Of a DNA stretch of 64,000 bases, positions 11,881-22,616 are shown one piece after another. This DNA is from Theropithecus gelada (taxonomy: Eukaryota; Chordata; Mammalia; Primates; Cercopithecidae), in NCBI RefSeq assembly GCF_003255815.1, contig NC_037689.1:23449750-23513749 (forward strand). Direction: 5' to 3'. The position numbers and the translations under genes were made by a program. Below the pieces are notes generated by a model. That model was not told the DNA's origin. It saw nothing but the letters and a program-made list of their open reading frames with translations, and searched no databases. Every line of letters starts with the position of its first letter. Position 1 is the first letter of the stretch.

Positions 11881-11896
11881 TTCTGAAAAGGCTGTA

Positions 11897-12200
11897 CTGT
11901 TTTGTTTTGTTGTGTTTTGTTTGTTTTTGAGATAGAGTCTCTCTCTGTCGCCAGGCTGGAGTGCAGTAGTGCGATCTTGGCTCACTACAACCTCTGCCTT
12001 CTGCATTCAAGCAATTAACCTGCCTCAGCCTCCCAAGTAGCTGTGACTACAGGCAGGGACCACCAGGCCCAGCTAATTGTTGTATTTTTAATAGAGACGG
12101 TTTTGCCGTGTTGGCCAGGAAGGTCTCCATCTCTTGACCTCGCAATCCGCCCACCTCGGCCTCCCGAAGTGCTGGGATTATGGGCGTGAGCCACCACGCA
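11897..12200 (-). mobile_element. Alu, antisense
   Basis: (TTTTG)n, then GAGATAGAGTCTCTCTCTG, ending GGGCGTGAGCCACCACGC. Confidence 0.93.
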
Positions 12201-12304
12201 AAGGTGAAAAGTCTGTACTTCTAAATGAGTTTAGTGGTGAACGAGAATTTTAGGAAGACCCTGCTCAACTCCCTGCAGTTGGTCTGTCGAGAACCTGATT
12301 TGTG

Positions 12305-12605
12305 ACCGGGCACAGTGGCTCGCGCCTGTAATCCCAGCACTGTGGGACGCTGAGGCAGGTGCATCACGAGGTCAGGAGTTCAAGACCAGCCTGGCCAAGA
12401 TGGTGAAACCCCATCTCTACTAAAAATACAAAAAAATTAGCTGGGCGTGGTGGCGGGCGCTTGTAATCCCAGCTACTCCGGAGGCTGAGGCAGAGAACTG
12501 CTTAAGCCTGGGGGTGTGGAGGTTGTAGTGAGCCGAGATCCCGCCACTGCACTCCAGCCTGGACAACAGAGTGAGACTCCGTCTCAAAACAAAACAAAAC
12601 AAAAG
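12305..12605 (+). mobile_element. Alu, sense
   Basis: GACCGGGCACAGTGGCTCGC start, (AAAAC)n tail. Confidence 0.94.
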
Positions 12606-12778
12606 AACCTGATTTGTATGTGCCGTATCGTTTCTGGAAGACAAGTGCCTTTCAAAGCAGCCCGTGGGAAGGGAGCGTGGCCATCATGGTGACAATGTTG
12701 AGGACAACTGGCCCCTCTGTCCTGTGCAGAACCCACTCTTCTAGGCACTAAGGAGCAGATCCACAGCCCTGTCTAGTC

Positions 12779-13023
12779 TTTTTTTTTTTTTTTTTTTTTG
12801 TGACAGAGTTTCCCTCTTGTTGCCCAGGCTGGAGTGCAGTGGCTCAATCTCGGCTCAACGCAACCTCTGCCTCCCGGGTTTAAGCGATTCTCCTGCCTCA
12901 GCCTCCTGAGTAGCTGGGATTACAGTCATCCACCACCACGCCCGGCTAATTTTGTATTTTTAGTAGAGACAGGGTTTCACCATGTTGGTCAGGCTGGTCT
13001 CGAACTCCTGACCTCAGGTGATC
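12779..13023 (-). mobile_element. Antisense Alu cut by the assembly gap
   Basis: Poly-T from 12,779; the element reaches CTCAGGTGATC, then N. Confidence 0.93.
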
Positions 13024-13423
13024 NNNNNNNNNNNNNNNNNNNNNNNNNNNNNNNNNNNNNNNNNNNNNNNNNNNNNNNNNNNNNNNNNNNNNNNNNNNNN
13101 NNNNNNNNNNNNNNNNNNNNNNNNNNNNNNNNNNNNNNNNNNNNNNNNNNNNNNNNNNNNNNNNNNNNNNNNNNNNNNNNNNNNNNNNNNNNNNNNNNNN
13201 NNNNNNNNNNNNNNNNNNNNNNNNNNNNNNNNNNNNNNNNNNNNNNNNNNNNNNNNNNNNNNNNNNNNNNNNNNNNNNNNNNNNNNNNNNNNNNNNNNNN
13301 NNNNNNNNNNNNNNNNNNNNNNNNNNNNNNNNNNNNNNNNNNNNNNNNNNNNNNNNNNNNNNNNNNNNNNNNNNNNNNNNNNNNNNNNNNNNNNNNNNNN
13401 NNNNNNNNNNNNNNNNNNNNNNN
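13024..13423. other. Assembly gap, 400 N
   Basis: Exactly 400 N, with antisense Alu sequence on both sides. The frames open through the N are meaningless. Confidence 1.
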
Positions 13424-14063
13424 GGTTCACGCCATTCTCCTGCCTCAGCCTCCCCAGTAGCTGGGACTACAGGTGCCCGCCACCACGCCCGGCTAATTTT
13501 TTGTATTTTTAGTAGAGACGGGGTTTCACCGTGTTAGCCAGGATGGTCTCGATCTCCTGACCTCGTGATCCATCTGCCTTGATCTCCCGAAGTGCTGGGA
13601 TTAGTCGTGAGCCACCGTGCCCGGCCGTTTTTGTCTTTTTGAGATGGAGTCTCGCTCTGTCACCCAGTCTGCAGTGCAATGGTGTGATCTCAGCTCACTG
13701 CAACCTCTGCCTCCCGGGTTCAAACGATTCTCCTGCCTCAGCCTCTGTAGCAGCTGGGACTACAGGCGTGCACCACCATGCCCAGCTAATTCTTTTTATT
13801 ATTTTGTGTGTGTGTTTTTAGTAGAGACGGGGTTTCACCATGTTGGCCAGGCTGGTCTCAAACTCCTGACCTCAACTGATCCGCCCGCCTCGCCCTCCCA
13901 AAGTGCTGGATTGCAGGCACACACCACCACGCCTGGCTAATTTTTGTATTTTTAGTAGACACAGGGTTTCGCCATGTTGCCCAGGCTGGTCTCGATACCC
14001 TTACCTCAGGTGGTCCGACTGCCTCGCCCTCCCAAAGTGATGGAATGAGAGGTGTGAGCCACT
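13424..14063 (-). mobile_element. Antisense Alus: partial, full, and an extra half
   Basis: 13,424-13,626 is the rest of an Alu entering from the gap; 13,627-13,905 is a near-full Alu; 13,905-14,063 is an extra half (CACCACGCCTGGCTAATTTT to GTGAGCCACTACTG) joined at GGATTGCAGGCAC. Confidence 0.85.
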
Positions 14064-14079
14064 ACTGAGGCAGCCATCT

Positions 14080-14642
14080 CATTTTTTTTCAGATGGGGTC
14101 TCACTGTGTTGCCCAGACAGGAGTGCAGTGCTACGATCACGGCTCACTACAGCCTTGACCTCCCAGGCTCCAGCAATCCCCCTACTTCAGCCTCCCGAGT
14201 AGCTGGGACCACAGACACATGCTACCACATCAGGCTAATTTTTGTATTGTTTGTAGAGACAGGGTCTGGCTATGTTGCCCAGGCCGGTCTTGAACTCCTG
14301 ACCTCAAGTGATCCACCCGCCTCAGCCTCCCAAAGTGCTGGGATTACAGGTGTGAGCCACCATGCTTGGTTAATTTTTGTATTTTTTAGTAGAGACGAGC
14401 TTTTGCTATGTTGCCCAGGCTGGTCTTGAACTTCTGACCTCAAGGGATCCGCCGGCCTCAGCCTCCCAAAGTGCTGGGATTACAGGTGTGAGCCACCACG
14501 CCCGGTTAATTTTTGTATTTTTTAGTAGAGACGAGCTTTTGCTATGTTGCCCAGGCTGGTCTCGAACTGCTGACCTCACGTGATCCGCCCGCCTCGCCCT
14601 ACCAAAGTGATTGCATTATAGGCGTGAGCCACCACGCCCGGC
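14080..14642 (-). mobile_element. Antisense Alu with its half-unit repeated three times
   Basis: TAATTTTTGTATT followed by GTAGAGAC starts at about 14,236, 14,367 and 14,503, giving about 131- and 136-base periods. The last two copies share the odd variant GACGAGCTTTTGCTATG, so they are recent copies of each other. Confidence 0.9.
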
Positions 14643-15011
14643 CCTTCCTGTCCAGTGTGTATCTCCACTGTTTGTTTTGTGTGGATCCCAGCAGTCACAC
14701 CTGACTGTGTTCTCCTCTCTCGATCCAAACTCATCGTCCATCCATCGTCTGACCTATGCTTCTGGACATTGCAACTGTGCAAACACTCTCTGTCCATCTA
14801 AAGGAAGAAGAAGCAGAGGTTCAGAGTGGTTGAGTCACTTACCCACAAACAATGGAGGAGGCATCTCCACCCACGTCCCATCTTTCATCAGATCTTCCAG
14901 GGATCAGCCATGTAGGCTGAGGCTCTCTGTTGAGAAAGATGCAGTCACAGTGTATCTTATAGGGTGTGCCCATAATTAATAGGACAGGTGTCCTCATGAG
15001 AAGAGGAGAAG
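14643..15011. other. Unique sequence
   Basis: Nothing recognised. Confidence 0.5.
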
Positions 15012-15308
15012 AGGCTGGGTGCGATGGCTCAAGTCTGTAACCCCAGCACTTTGGGAGGTCAAGGCCGGTGGATCACGAGGTCAAGAAATCGAGACCATCC
15101 CGGCCAACATGGTGAAACCCCGTCTCTACTAAAAATACAAAAATTAGGCCAGTATGGTAGCACCACGCACGACTAATTTTTGCATTTTTAGTAGAGATGG
15201 GGTTTCCTCACGTTGGCCAGGCTGGTCTCGAACTCATGACCTCAGGTGATCCGCCCACCTCGGCCTCCCAAATTGTTGGGATTAGAGGGGTGAGCCACCG
15301 CGCCCAGC
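15012..15308. mobile_element. Inverted Alu junction
   Basis: A sense Alu left arm (15,012-15,148, to AAATACAAAAATTAGGCC) is joined directly to an antisense partial Alu (15,149-15,308), forming a near-palindrome around 15,150. Confidence 0.85.
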
Positions 15309-15896
15309 CTAGTTTTACTTTTCATCTTTTTAGAGACAGAGTCTACCTCTGTCACCCAGTCTACAGTGCAATGGTGTGATCACAGCTCACTGCAGCCTTA
15401 AACTCCTGGGCTCAAGTAATCTTCCCACCTCAGCCTCCCAAGTAGCTGGGACCACAGGCACACGCCACCATGCCTGGCTAGTTTTAAATTTTTTTTTAGA
15501 AGTGGGGTCTCACTATGTTGTCCAGGCTGGTCTTGAACTCTTGGGCTTTTTCTATGTTAGCCTCCAAAAGTGCTGGTATTACATGCGTGAGACAATCCAG
15601 AATTTCTTTCTTTTTTTGAGATGGAGTCTCGCTCTGTCGCCCAGGCTGGAGTGCAATGGGGTGATCTCGGCTCACTGCAACCTCAGCCTCCCGGGTTCAT
15701 GCCATTCTCCTGCCTCGGCCTCCTGAGTAGCTGGGACTACAGGCACCCGCCACCACGCCCGGCTAATTTTTGTATTTTTAGTAGAGACGGGGTTTCACCG
15801 TGTTAGCCAGGATGGTCTCCATCTCCTGACCTTGTGATCTGCCCGCCTCGGCCTCCCAAAGTGCTGGGATGACAGGCGTGAGCCACCGCGCCCGGC
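15309..15896 (-). mobile_element. Two antisense Alus
   Basis: 15,310-15,598 is an old J-like element; 15,601-15,896 is a younger element ending GCGCCCGGCC. Confidence 0.92.
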
Positions 15897-16679
15897 CCCA
15901 GACCTTCTTTTAAAGTACTCACCTGATTAGGTCAGGTCCACCTAGAATACGCTCCTGTTTGATTAACTGGAAGTCAGTTGACTAGAGACCTTAACTGCAT
16001 CTGGAAAGTTCCGGCACCTTTGCCATAGCATCATGGGACTGATATCTCAGACTATTTTTATTTGCCTTTCATGCTCAATTCGGGGAAATTATACAGACTG
16101 GGTACACAGGAAGAAATCATGGCTATCTCCCTATGACAAAGAATTACAGCTGCAGATACCAGAGAACTTTGTTTTTTTTTTATTTCTGGGGTACATTCAG
16201 GAGAGGGATGTTTTGCTCCAAAATGTTTTACAAGTGGGGTCTCACTACGTTGTCCAGCCTTAGGAGGCCAAGCATTTTCCTTCAACATTTTCCAAATTAT
16301 GATAATCATCCTTTGGTGCTTGCTGGTTCTGAAGGAGTGACTATCTCCTTCTGAATTCGCTTTGGGAAATACCTTCAGGGAGCTAGCTGAGCGGCAAAGG
16401 TCCCCAGGAAACACACACCAATGGTATGTAAAGCAGCAGCTGCAAGAAGAATTTTAAAGAGAACCCCAAACGCTTTCGTGTCCCTAAGAAGAAGGAGACT
16501 GGACATGAAGGCAGCAAAGGGGTGTGTCTCACTGAGAAGCCTGCTTGGGTTCACAGAATGGTCCCCGTCCTGGGCACCGTGGTGTGTTTGGTCAAGTTGA
16601 GACTCATAATCATATTAATATTAGCCTTTAGGGACATCATGGCTCACACAATGCAAATGACCCCCAAATACCCACAAGC
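15897..16679. other. Mostly unique sequence with one short dispersed duplicate
   Basis: No gene seen. 16,536-16,606 (GAAGCCTGCTTGGGTTCACA and GGTGTGTTT) resembles 18,055-18,142. Confidence 0.55.
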
Positions 16680-17086
16680 CCTCTTCTTTCCTCCCCTCCC
16701 CTCCCCTCCCCTCCCCTTCCCTTCTTTCCTCCCCTCCCCTCCTCCACTTCCCTGCCCTCCCCTCCCTTCCCCTCCCCTTCCTTCCCCTCCCCTTCCTTCC
16801 CTTCCCCTCCACTTCCCTCCCTTCTTCTCCCTTCTTTTCTCCTGTCCTCTCCTCTACTCCCCTCCCCTCCCCTTGCCTTCTTTCCTCTCCCTTCTTTTCT
16901 CCCGTCCCCTCCTCCACTCCCCTCCCCTCCCTTGTCCTCCCTTTCCTTCCCTTTCCCTCCTCTTCCCTCCCTTCCCCTGCCCTTCCTTCCCTTCCCCTCC
17001 CCTTCCCTCCCTTCCCCTCCCCTTCCCTCCCTTTCTCTCCCTTCTTTCCTCCTGTCCCCTCCTCCCCTCCCCTCCCCTCCCCTTCT
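16680..17086 (+). repeat. Pyrimidine tract, CCCCTCCCCTTCC type
   Basis: About 400 bases of C/T only, ending directly in the TTCTTTTGAGATGGAGTC start of the next antisense Alu. On the opposite strand it is therefore a purine-rich continuation of that Alu's A-tail. Confidence 0.93.
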
Positions 17087-17379
17087 TTTGAGATGGAGTC
17101 TTGCTCTTGTCACCCAGGCTGGAGTGCAATGGCGCAACCTCAGCTCACTGCAACCTCCGCCTCCCGGGTTCAAGCCGTTCTCCTGCCTCAGCCTCCCTCA
17201 GTAGCTGGGACTACAGGCGCCAGCCACCATGCCCAGCTAATTTTTTGTATTTTTACTGAAGACAGACAGGGTTTCACCATGTTGGCCACGCTGGTCCCAA
17301 ACTGCTGACCCCAGGTGATCCACCCGCCTCGGCCTCCCAAAGTGCTGGGATGACAGGCATGAGCCACCGTGCCCGGCCT
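17086..17379 (-). mobile_element. Alu, antisense
   Basis: GAGATGGAGTCTTGCTCTTG to CGTGCCCGGCC. Confidence 0.94.
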
Positions 17380-17384
17380 AAACC

Positions 17385-17605
17385 GCAGACTTTCATGTGT
17401 CACGGTCCTGGAGGCTGAGAGTCCAAGATCGATGCGTGGGAGGTTCAGGGCCTGGTGAGGACCTGCTTCCTGGTTCACTGACGGTTCCTTCTGGCTGGGT
17501 CCTCACATGGTGGAAAGGGCGAGGGAGCCCTGTGGGGCCTGTCTTCTAAGAGCACAAATCCCACTCATGCCCTAACCACCTCCTAAACACCCCACCCTCT
17601 AATAT
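17385..17605 (-). mobile_element. MaLR-type LTR fragment (MLT1/MST-like), antisense
   Basis: Reads as the reverse complement of a MaLR LTR: GGAGGCTGAGAGTCCAAGAT, CTGCTTCCTGGTTCACTGAC and TCCTCACATGGTGGAAAGGG. Non-coding. Confidence 0.75.
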
Positions 17606-17608
17606 TCT

Positions 17609-17973
17609 TGCAGTGGGTGAGGACAGCAGCCATTTCTCTTACTGTCTCCTGCCTCTGAAGAGGAGGAGGAAGTAAAAGCTGAAAAACAACAGGAATATGA
17701 AGTTAGTGGCAAGACCAACTGGGTGCCACGGGTGACCAGGCCTGAGGTTAAAAGATTAACTCCCCACTCGAACCACATGTGCTCTGCATCTATCACCACC
17801 CTTTCACTTGGAACCCCTTAGAGTTGTAAGCCCTTCAAAGGCCCAGGAACTCTGTCTTCGAGGAGCTCGGCTCTTAAGACTCGAGTCTGCCGACGCTCCC
17901 GGCCGAATAATAAAACCTCTTCCTTCTTTAATCCAGTGTCTGAGGAGTTTTGTCTGAGGCTCGTCCTGCTACA
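17609..17973 (+). mobile_element. Solo LTR, class I (gammaretrovirus-like) ERV
   Basis: About 365 bases running TG...CA, with AATAAA-type polyadenylation sequence (GCCGAATAATAAAACCTC) and an end at CTCGTCCTGCTACA. It resembles HERV-E-type LTR2 elements from memory. A related copy lies reversed at 40,606-40,969. No retroviral genes are present. Confidence 0.75.
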
Positions 17974-18305
17974 CGGGAACTGAGTTTGCACTAGAGTTTT
18001 AGAAGGACAGAAACATGGAAGGTATAGCAACTCTCTCACACAGGCTGGTCCCTCTGAAGCCTGCCTGGGTTCACAGAATGGTCCCCCTTCCTGGGGCCCC
18101 TGGTGTGTTCCTTTGTGGCCTGCTGACGTTGAGAAATGCAAGATTCCTATTCTGATGCTCTGACCCTGGATTTCCACTTTGGGGACTTGTGGCATATTTC
18201 GGACATCGGAAGCACGTACCTCTCACATGGAGCCTGGCATACTTAATAAACAACAAATTATAATAAATAAATGAATAATGCGTTATAAATTATCATTATT
18301 TATTT
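17974..18305. other. Mostly unique sequence downstream of the LTR
   Basis: Includes the second copy (18,055-18,142) of the short duplicate at 16,536-16,606. Confidence 0.5.
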
Positions 18306-18910
18306 ACGTACTGGAGACAGAGTCTCGCTCTTGTCACCCAGGCTGGAGTGCAGTGGCATGATCTTGGCTCACTGCAACCTCCGCCTCCCGGGTTCAAGTG
18401 ATTCTCCTGCCTCAGCCTCCTGAGTAGCTGGGATTACAGGCACCCACTTCCATACCTGGCTAGTTTTTTGTCTTTTTAATAGAGATGAGGTTTCACCATG
18501 CTGCCCAGGCTGGTCTTTTTTTTTTTTTTTTTTTGAGACGGAGTCTTGCTCTGTTGTCCAGGCTGGAGTGCAGTGCTGCGATCTCGGCTCACTGCAAGCT
18601 CCGCCTCCCAGGTTCATGCCATTCTCCTGCCTCAGCCTCCCTAGTAGCTGGGACTATAGGTGCCCGCCACCCCCCTACTAGTTTTTTTTTTTTGTATTTT
18701 TAGTGGAGATGGGGTTTCGCCATGTTAGCCAGGATGGTCTCCATCTCCTGACCTCATCATTCGCCCGTCTCGGCCTCCCAAAGTGCTGGGATTACAGGCG
18801 TGAGCCACCACGCCTGGCCCCAGGCTGGTCTTGAACTGTTGACCTTGTGATCTGCCCACCTTGGCCTCCCAAAGTGCTGGGATTACCGGCGTGAGCCACC
18901 GCACTTGGCC
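18306..18910 (-). mobile_element. Alu nested in Alu, both antisense
   Basis: The outer Alu (18,306-18,517, resuming 18,820-18,910) is split by a younger Alu (about 18,518-18,819). The insertion is flanked by the direct repeat CCAGGCTGGTCTT, a target-site duplication. Confidence 0.93.
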
Positions 18911-19535
18911 TCATTTATTATTTTATAGTTACATTATAAATTGTCATTTATTATTTCATAATTACATTATAAATGATCATTTCATAATTACATTAAATAT
19001 TGTCAGTTATTTCATAATTACAATATAATCATTATTTCATAATGACATTATAAATTAATTTTACGATTATATTATACATTAGCATTTATTTCATAATTAC
19101 ATTAGATTATCATTTATTTTTAAATTACATGATAAATTATCATTTATTATTTCATAATTACATACATTATTTTATAATTACAAATTATCATTTGTTTCAT
19201 AATCACAATACAAATTATCTTAATTTCATAATACCACTGAAAGTTGTCATTTATTATTTCATAATTACATTATGTAATGGTATGCGTTAATAACTATTAA
19301 TAATACAATTAATATTAACAATTCAATTAATAATTAACTAGCAATGTATAATATGTAATTCTATAATTACGTCATCGAATAGGATATCTAAGTTATACAT
19401 AAATTATATTATTCAAGTATATTACACACAATTTGTAAGTATGGTATAGAATCCCGTTACAGAATTATATTATTTTTATATAATATAAATATATTATTAT
19501 ATTTCAGAATTTTATTATAGATATTTGACTCTATA
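18905..19535. repeat. AT-rich degenerate tandem repeat
   Basis: About 630 bases of nearly pure A/T with recurring ATTTCATAATTACATTATAA and CATTTATTATTTC variants, roughly every 30-45 bases, decaying rightwards into TATATAAT-type sequence. It directly abuts the CpG island. Confidence 0.8.
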
Positions 19536-19650
19536 ATTGGAATTTAGACCCCACACCGACCCCCCTTCCTGTCTGGCTGAAGGGCGATGGCCGCAGACCC
19601 TGGCCGAGGGACGTCCCCTGGTTACCCGCAAGCAGGTGGCCGCATTCGGC

Positions 19651-19672
19651 GGGGGGGGGGGGGGGGGGGGGG
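19651..19672 (+). repeat. G22 homopolymer in the AKAP17A promoter
   Basis: Twenty-two consecutive G follow CATTCGGC, roughly 100-300 bases upstream of the first-exon donor. Its length is likely polymorphic and prone to sequencing error. Confidence 0.9.
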
Positions 19673-19739
19673 ACTGGCCTGGCGCACGCGCAGTGCAAAA
19701 GGCCGGGCTCCCGGAAGTCCCGCCTTCCAGGGCGGGGCC

Positions 19740-19977
19740 AGGACCAGGAGGAGAAACCCGGTGTCGCCGCGCGGCCGCTTCCGCGAGCCCTCGCGCCGGA
19801 AACGGAAATGCGTCACAGAGGGCGGGCGGCGACGGCGGTGGCGGCGTCGGAGGCGCCTCCAGGGGACGGTGGCGGCGCCGGGTGGTGAGGCCGCGCCTGT
19901 CCGGGGGTCGTCGGGGGACGGCGGGAGCTTGGGCCAGCGGCGGCGGCGGCCTGGGACGCAGGCGGAGCCCCGCGCAG
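19740..19977 (+). other. AKAP17A: AKAP17A first (non-coding) exon, 5' limit uncertain
   Basis: A donor GTGAGT begins at 19978 after CGCGCAG, inside a CpG island and about 1.86 kb upstream of the exon that carries the ATG. The position and donor strength fit the non-coding first exon expected for AKAP17A. The transcription start cannot be fixed from sequence; it probably lies downstream of the NRF1- and ETS-type sites at 19.68-19.72 kb. 5' transcript ends would settle the limit. Confidence 0.55.
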
Positions 19978-20040
19978 GTGAGTGCCGCCCCCGGGCCGCC
20001 CGGGCCTGGCGAACGCTTCGCTGGTCGGACCGGGCCCTGG

Positions 20041-20413
20041 GGGCCGGGGCTGGGGAGGCGGGGCTGGGGCCTGGGGGGCGGGGCCTGGGGTCTCGGAGGG
20101 GACGGGGCCGGGGTTGGGGGGCGTGGGGTGGCCTGGGGGGCTGAGAGCGCCGGGGGCCGTACGGGGGAACCGGGGGGCTGGGGAGGTCTGCGGTCGGGGT
20201 CCGGGGGTCCCGGGAAGTAGGGGTGGGGGCTGGGGAGGCGGGGCTGGGGCCTGGGGGGCGGGGCCTGGGGTCTCGGAGGGGACGGGGCTGGGGTTGGGGG
20301 GCGTGGGGTGGCCTCGGGGGGCTGAGAGCGCCGGGGGCCGTACGGGGAAACCGGGGGCTGGGGAGGTCTGCGGTCGGGGTCCGGGGGTCCCGGGAAGTAG
20401 GGGTGGGGGCTGG
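20041..20413 (+). repeat. 180-bp tandem duplication in AKAP17A intron 1
   Basis: 20,041-20,220 and 20,221-20,400 are near-identical with an exact 180-base offset, and about 13 bases of a third copy follow. Each unit carries several GGGGCGGGGC-type SP1 sites and G-runs, so the duplication doubles SP1-like and G-quadruplex-prone sequence in the CpG island. Confidence 0.9.
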
Positions 20414-21835
20414 AGCGGTTCCGGGGACTCCACCGAGGGAGCTGAGGCCTGGAGCGGTCTTGGGGGTCTGGGAGCTCGGGGGACCGGTTGGGGGGACCCC
20501 AGGGTTCGGCGAGCAGGAGACTGGGAGGCCTGGGACTAGCGGACGTGGCGCTGCGGTCGCTCCCAGGTCTACACTGGGAAGCCAGGGGCTGTCCGGGGGT
20601 TTCGGAGGCGGGAGCTTTGGGGCTCATCCAGGAGTGCGGTGACCGAGGGGCGGGGGGTACCGAGGGGCCGAGGGCCTGAGAATGCGTGGGGCCTTTCCGG
20701 GGGTGCCAGGGGCAGCCCGAGGCTATGCTGGGGGGCTGCGGTAGGTGGGAAGACCAGGGGCAGTGCCGGGTACTGGGGGGTGGGCAGCCAGGTGTACCGG
20801 GGTGGTCGGGGCCGCTGGAGGCCACAGTGGGGAGGGTTCCTCGGTGGTGCAGTTGCTGGGGCCGCCTGAGTTCTAGGGGGAGGGTTCCCTGGTCTCTGCC
20901 CAGGCTGGAGCCCCTCCCTTGTGCCCCACTGACCTCTTCTGGTAGCTTTTCCACCCTCCCTCCCTTCTTTCGCGCCTCCCACCTCGGGCTTGGGCGAGGA
21001 GGCCGTGTCCTGGGCCTGGCAGGAAGCCTCCAGGTGGATGTGGTGGGCGGCTGGGCCAGAGGCGGTCACCTGGGATGTTCAGGTTTCTGTGAGTGAAGCT
21101 TCCTCTGCTTGGAGCTGGCCGTCAGGAAGTGGCTGCCTGTCAGCTCCCTAGGGAACAGGTGTGGGTTAAAGAAGGTGGGTGGCTGGAGGAAGAAGGCACA
21201 GATGGGGGACTCTGGCCCCCAGCTTTTGGAAAGTTCCTTGTACTTTGTGGCTTTGAGTGGGTTAAAGCTGGGATACGTCTGGCCTTCGTGGAGATTACTA
21301 GGGTTCATGGTTCTGGATTGTTTTTGTAGCCGGACACTTCCTGTTTTATCAGTGCAAGTACAGGGCCGCCGCCCCCTCCACAGCGCCTTTCCAGATGCCT
21401 GCAGCTGTGCTCTCCCTGGCCCCTTCCCTTCCCTCCCGTGTCTTTCTGCTCCTTCCCGTGGAGCTAGGCGTTTGTAGCTTCCCCGTCCCTACTTGACCTG
21501 CGTGTGGGGTCTGGTCGTGCCCAGCTTCCTATTCTGCAGGCCTTGGGAGCTGCTGGGTGCTGGATGTAGGGTGTCGGGCCGTGCTGGCCGAGGCTTCGAC
21601 ACTAACCTGTTCTTTATCAGCTCGGCTTTTTCCCCTTTAGTGTACTCTTAATGATTTCAAAAAGTAAAAAACTCCGTTGAGATGGCTTTTAACAAAGGAG
21701 AAACCAGTCTCTGACACAGCAGAGAGACACTGCCGTTTCTCTTCTCCGAGTCCCAAAGTGCCGGCTGGTGTGGCCCCTCCTCCTTGGCGGGGGAGCCAGG
21801 GGGCCGACGCTGACCGTCTGCATCTTCTGTTTCAG

Positions 21836-22616
21836 GCCCAAGGTCCCGGAGGCTATGGCAGCGGCTACCATCGTGCACGACACGTCTGAGGCCGTGGAGC
21901 TCTGCCCCGCGTACGGCTTGTACCTGAAGCCCATCACCAAGATGACCATCAGCGTGGCGCTCCCGCAGCTGAAGCAGCCGGGGAAGTCCATCTCCAACTG
22001 GGAGGTGATGGAGAGGCTGAAGGGCATGGTGCACAACCACCAGTTCTCCACGCTGCGTATTTCCAAGAGCACCATGGACTTCATCCGCTTCGAGGGGGAG
22101 GTGGAGAACAAGAGCCTGGTCAAGTCTTTCCTGGCCTGCCTGGACGGCAAGACCATCAAGCTCAGCGGCTTCTCCGACATCCTGAAGGTGCGCGCGGCCG
22201 AGTTCAAGATCGACTTCCCCACCCGCCACGACTGGGACTCCTTCTTCCGCGACGCCAAGGACATGAACGAGACCCTGCCGGGGGAGCGGCCGGACACCAT
22301 CCACCTGGAGGGGCTGCCCTGCAAGTGGTTCGCCCTGAAGGAGTCGGGCTCCGAGAAGCCCAGCGAGGACGTCCTGGTCAAGGTGTTTGAGAAGTTCGGG
22401 GAGATCCGGAACGTGGACATCCCCATGCTGGACCCCTACCGGGAGGAGATGACGGGCCGCAACTTCCACACCTTCAGTTTCGGGGGGCACTTGAACTTCG
22501 AGGCCTACGTGCAGTACCGCGAGTACGTGGGCTTCATCCAGGCCATGAGCGCCCTGCGCGGGATGAAACTCATGTACAAGGGGGAGGACGGCAAGGCCGT
22601 GGCCTGCAACATCAAG
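21836..22616 (+). CDS. AKAP17A: AKAP17A exon 2, residues 1-254
   Basis: The acceptor TTCTGTTTCAG ends at 21835, 19 untranslated bases follow, then ATG at 21855. The coding part is exactly 254 codons ending ATC AAG, with donor GTGAGC at 22617. It encodes the N-terminal conserved region and the RRM-like domain (about 145-254, with TIHLEGLPCKWF near its start). Failure to splice here would add about 70 codons after Lys254, ending at a stop at about 22,827-22,829. A truncated retained-intron isoform is therefore possible but not shown. Confidence 0.97.

Larger units (their letters stand above)
19541..20900 (+). promoter_or_regulatory. CpG island and TATA-less promoter of AKAP17A
   Basis: Composition switches abruptly at about 19,540 from AT-rich repeat to very GC- and CpG-rich DNA that continues to about 20,900. 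Seen near the presumed start: GCGCACGCGC (NRF1 type, about 19,682-19,691), CCGGAAGT (ETS type, 19,711-19,718), GGCGGGGC (SP1 type, about 19,731), and TGCGTCA (CRE-like, about 19,809). No TATA box is visible. These are classic elements of broadly expressed CpG-island promoters; their use here is inferred. A run of 22 G occupies 19,651-19,672. Confidence 0.8.

Noticed and set aside
18306..18910. Nested Alu as a novel arrangement
   Set aside because: It has a normal target-site duplication and is ordinary Alu-into-Alu insertion; listed as a feature only.
19515..20954. 479-codon antisense frame rich in Pro/Arg
   Set aside because: It lies opposite the CpG island and the 180-bp duplication. Composition alone keeps it open; there is no domain and no splice or start context.
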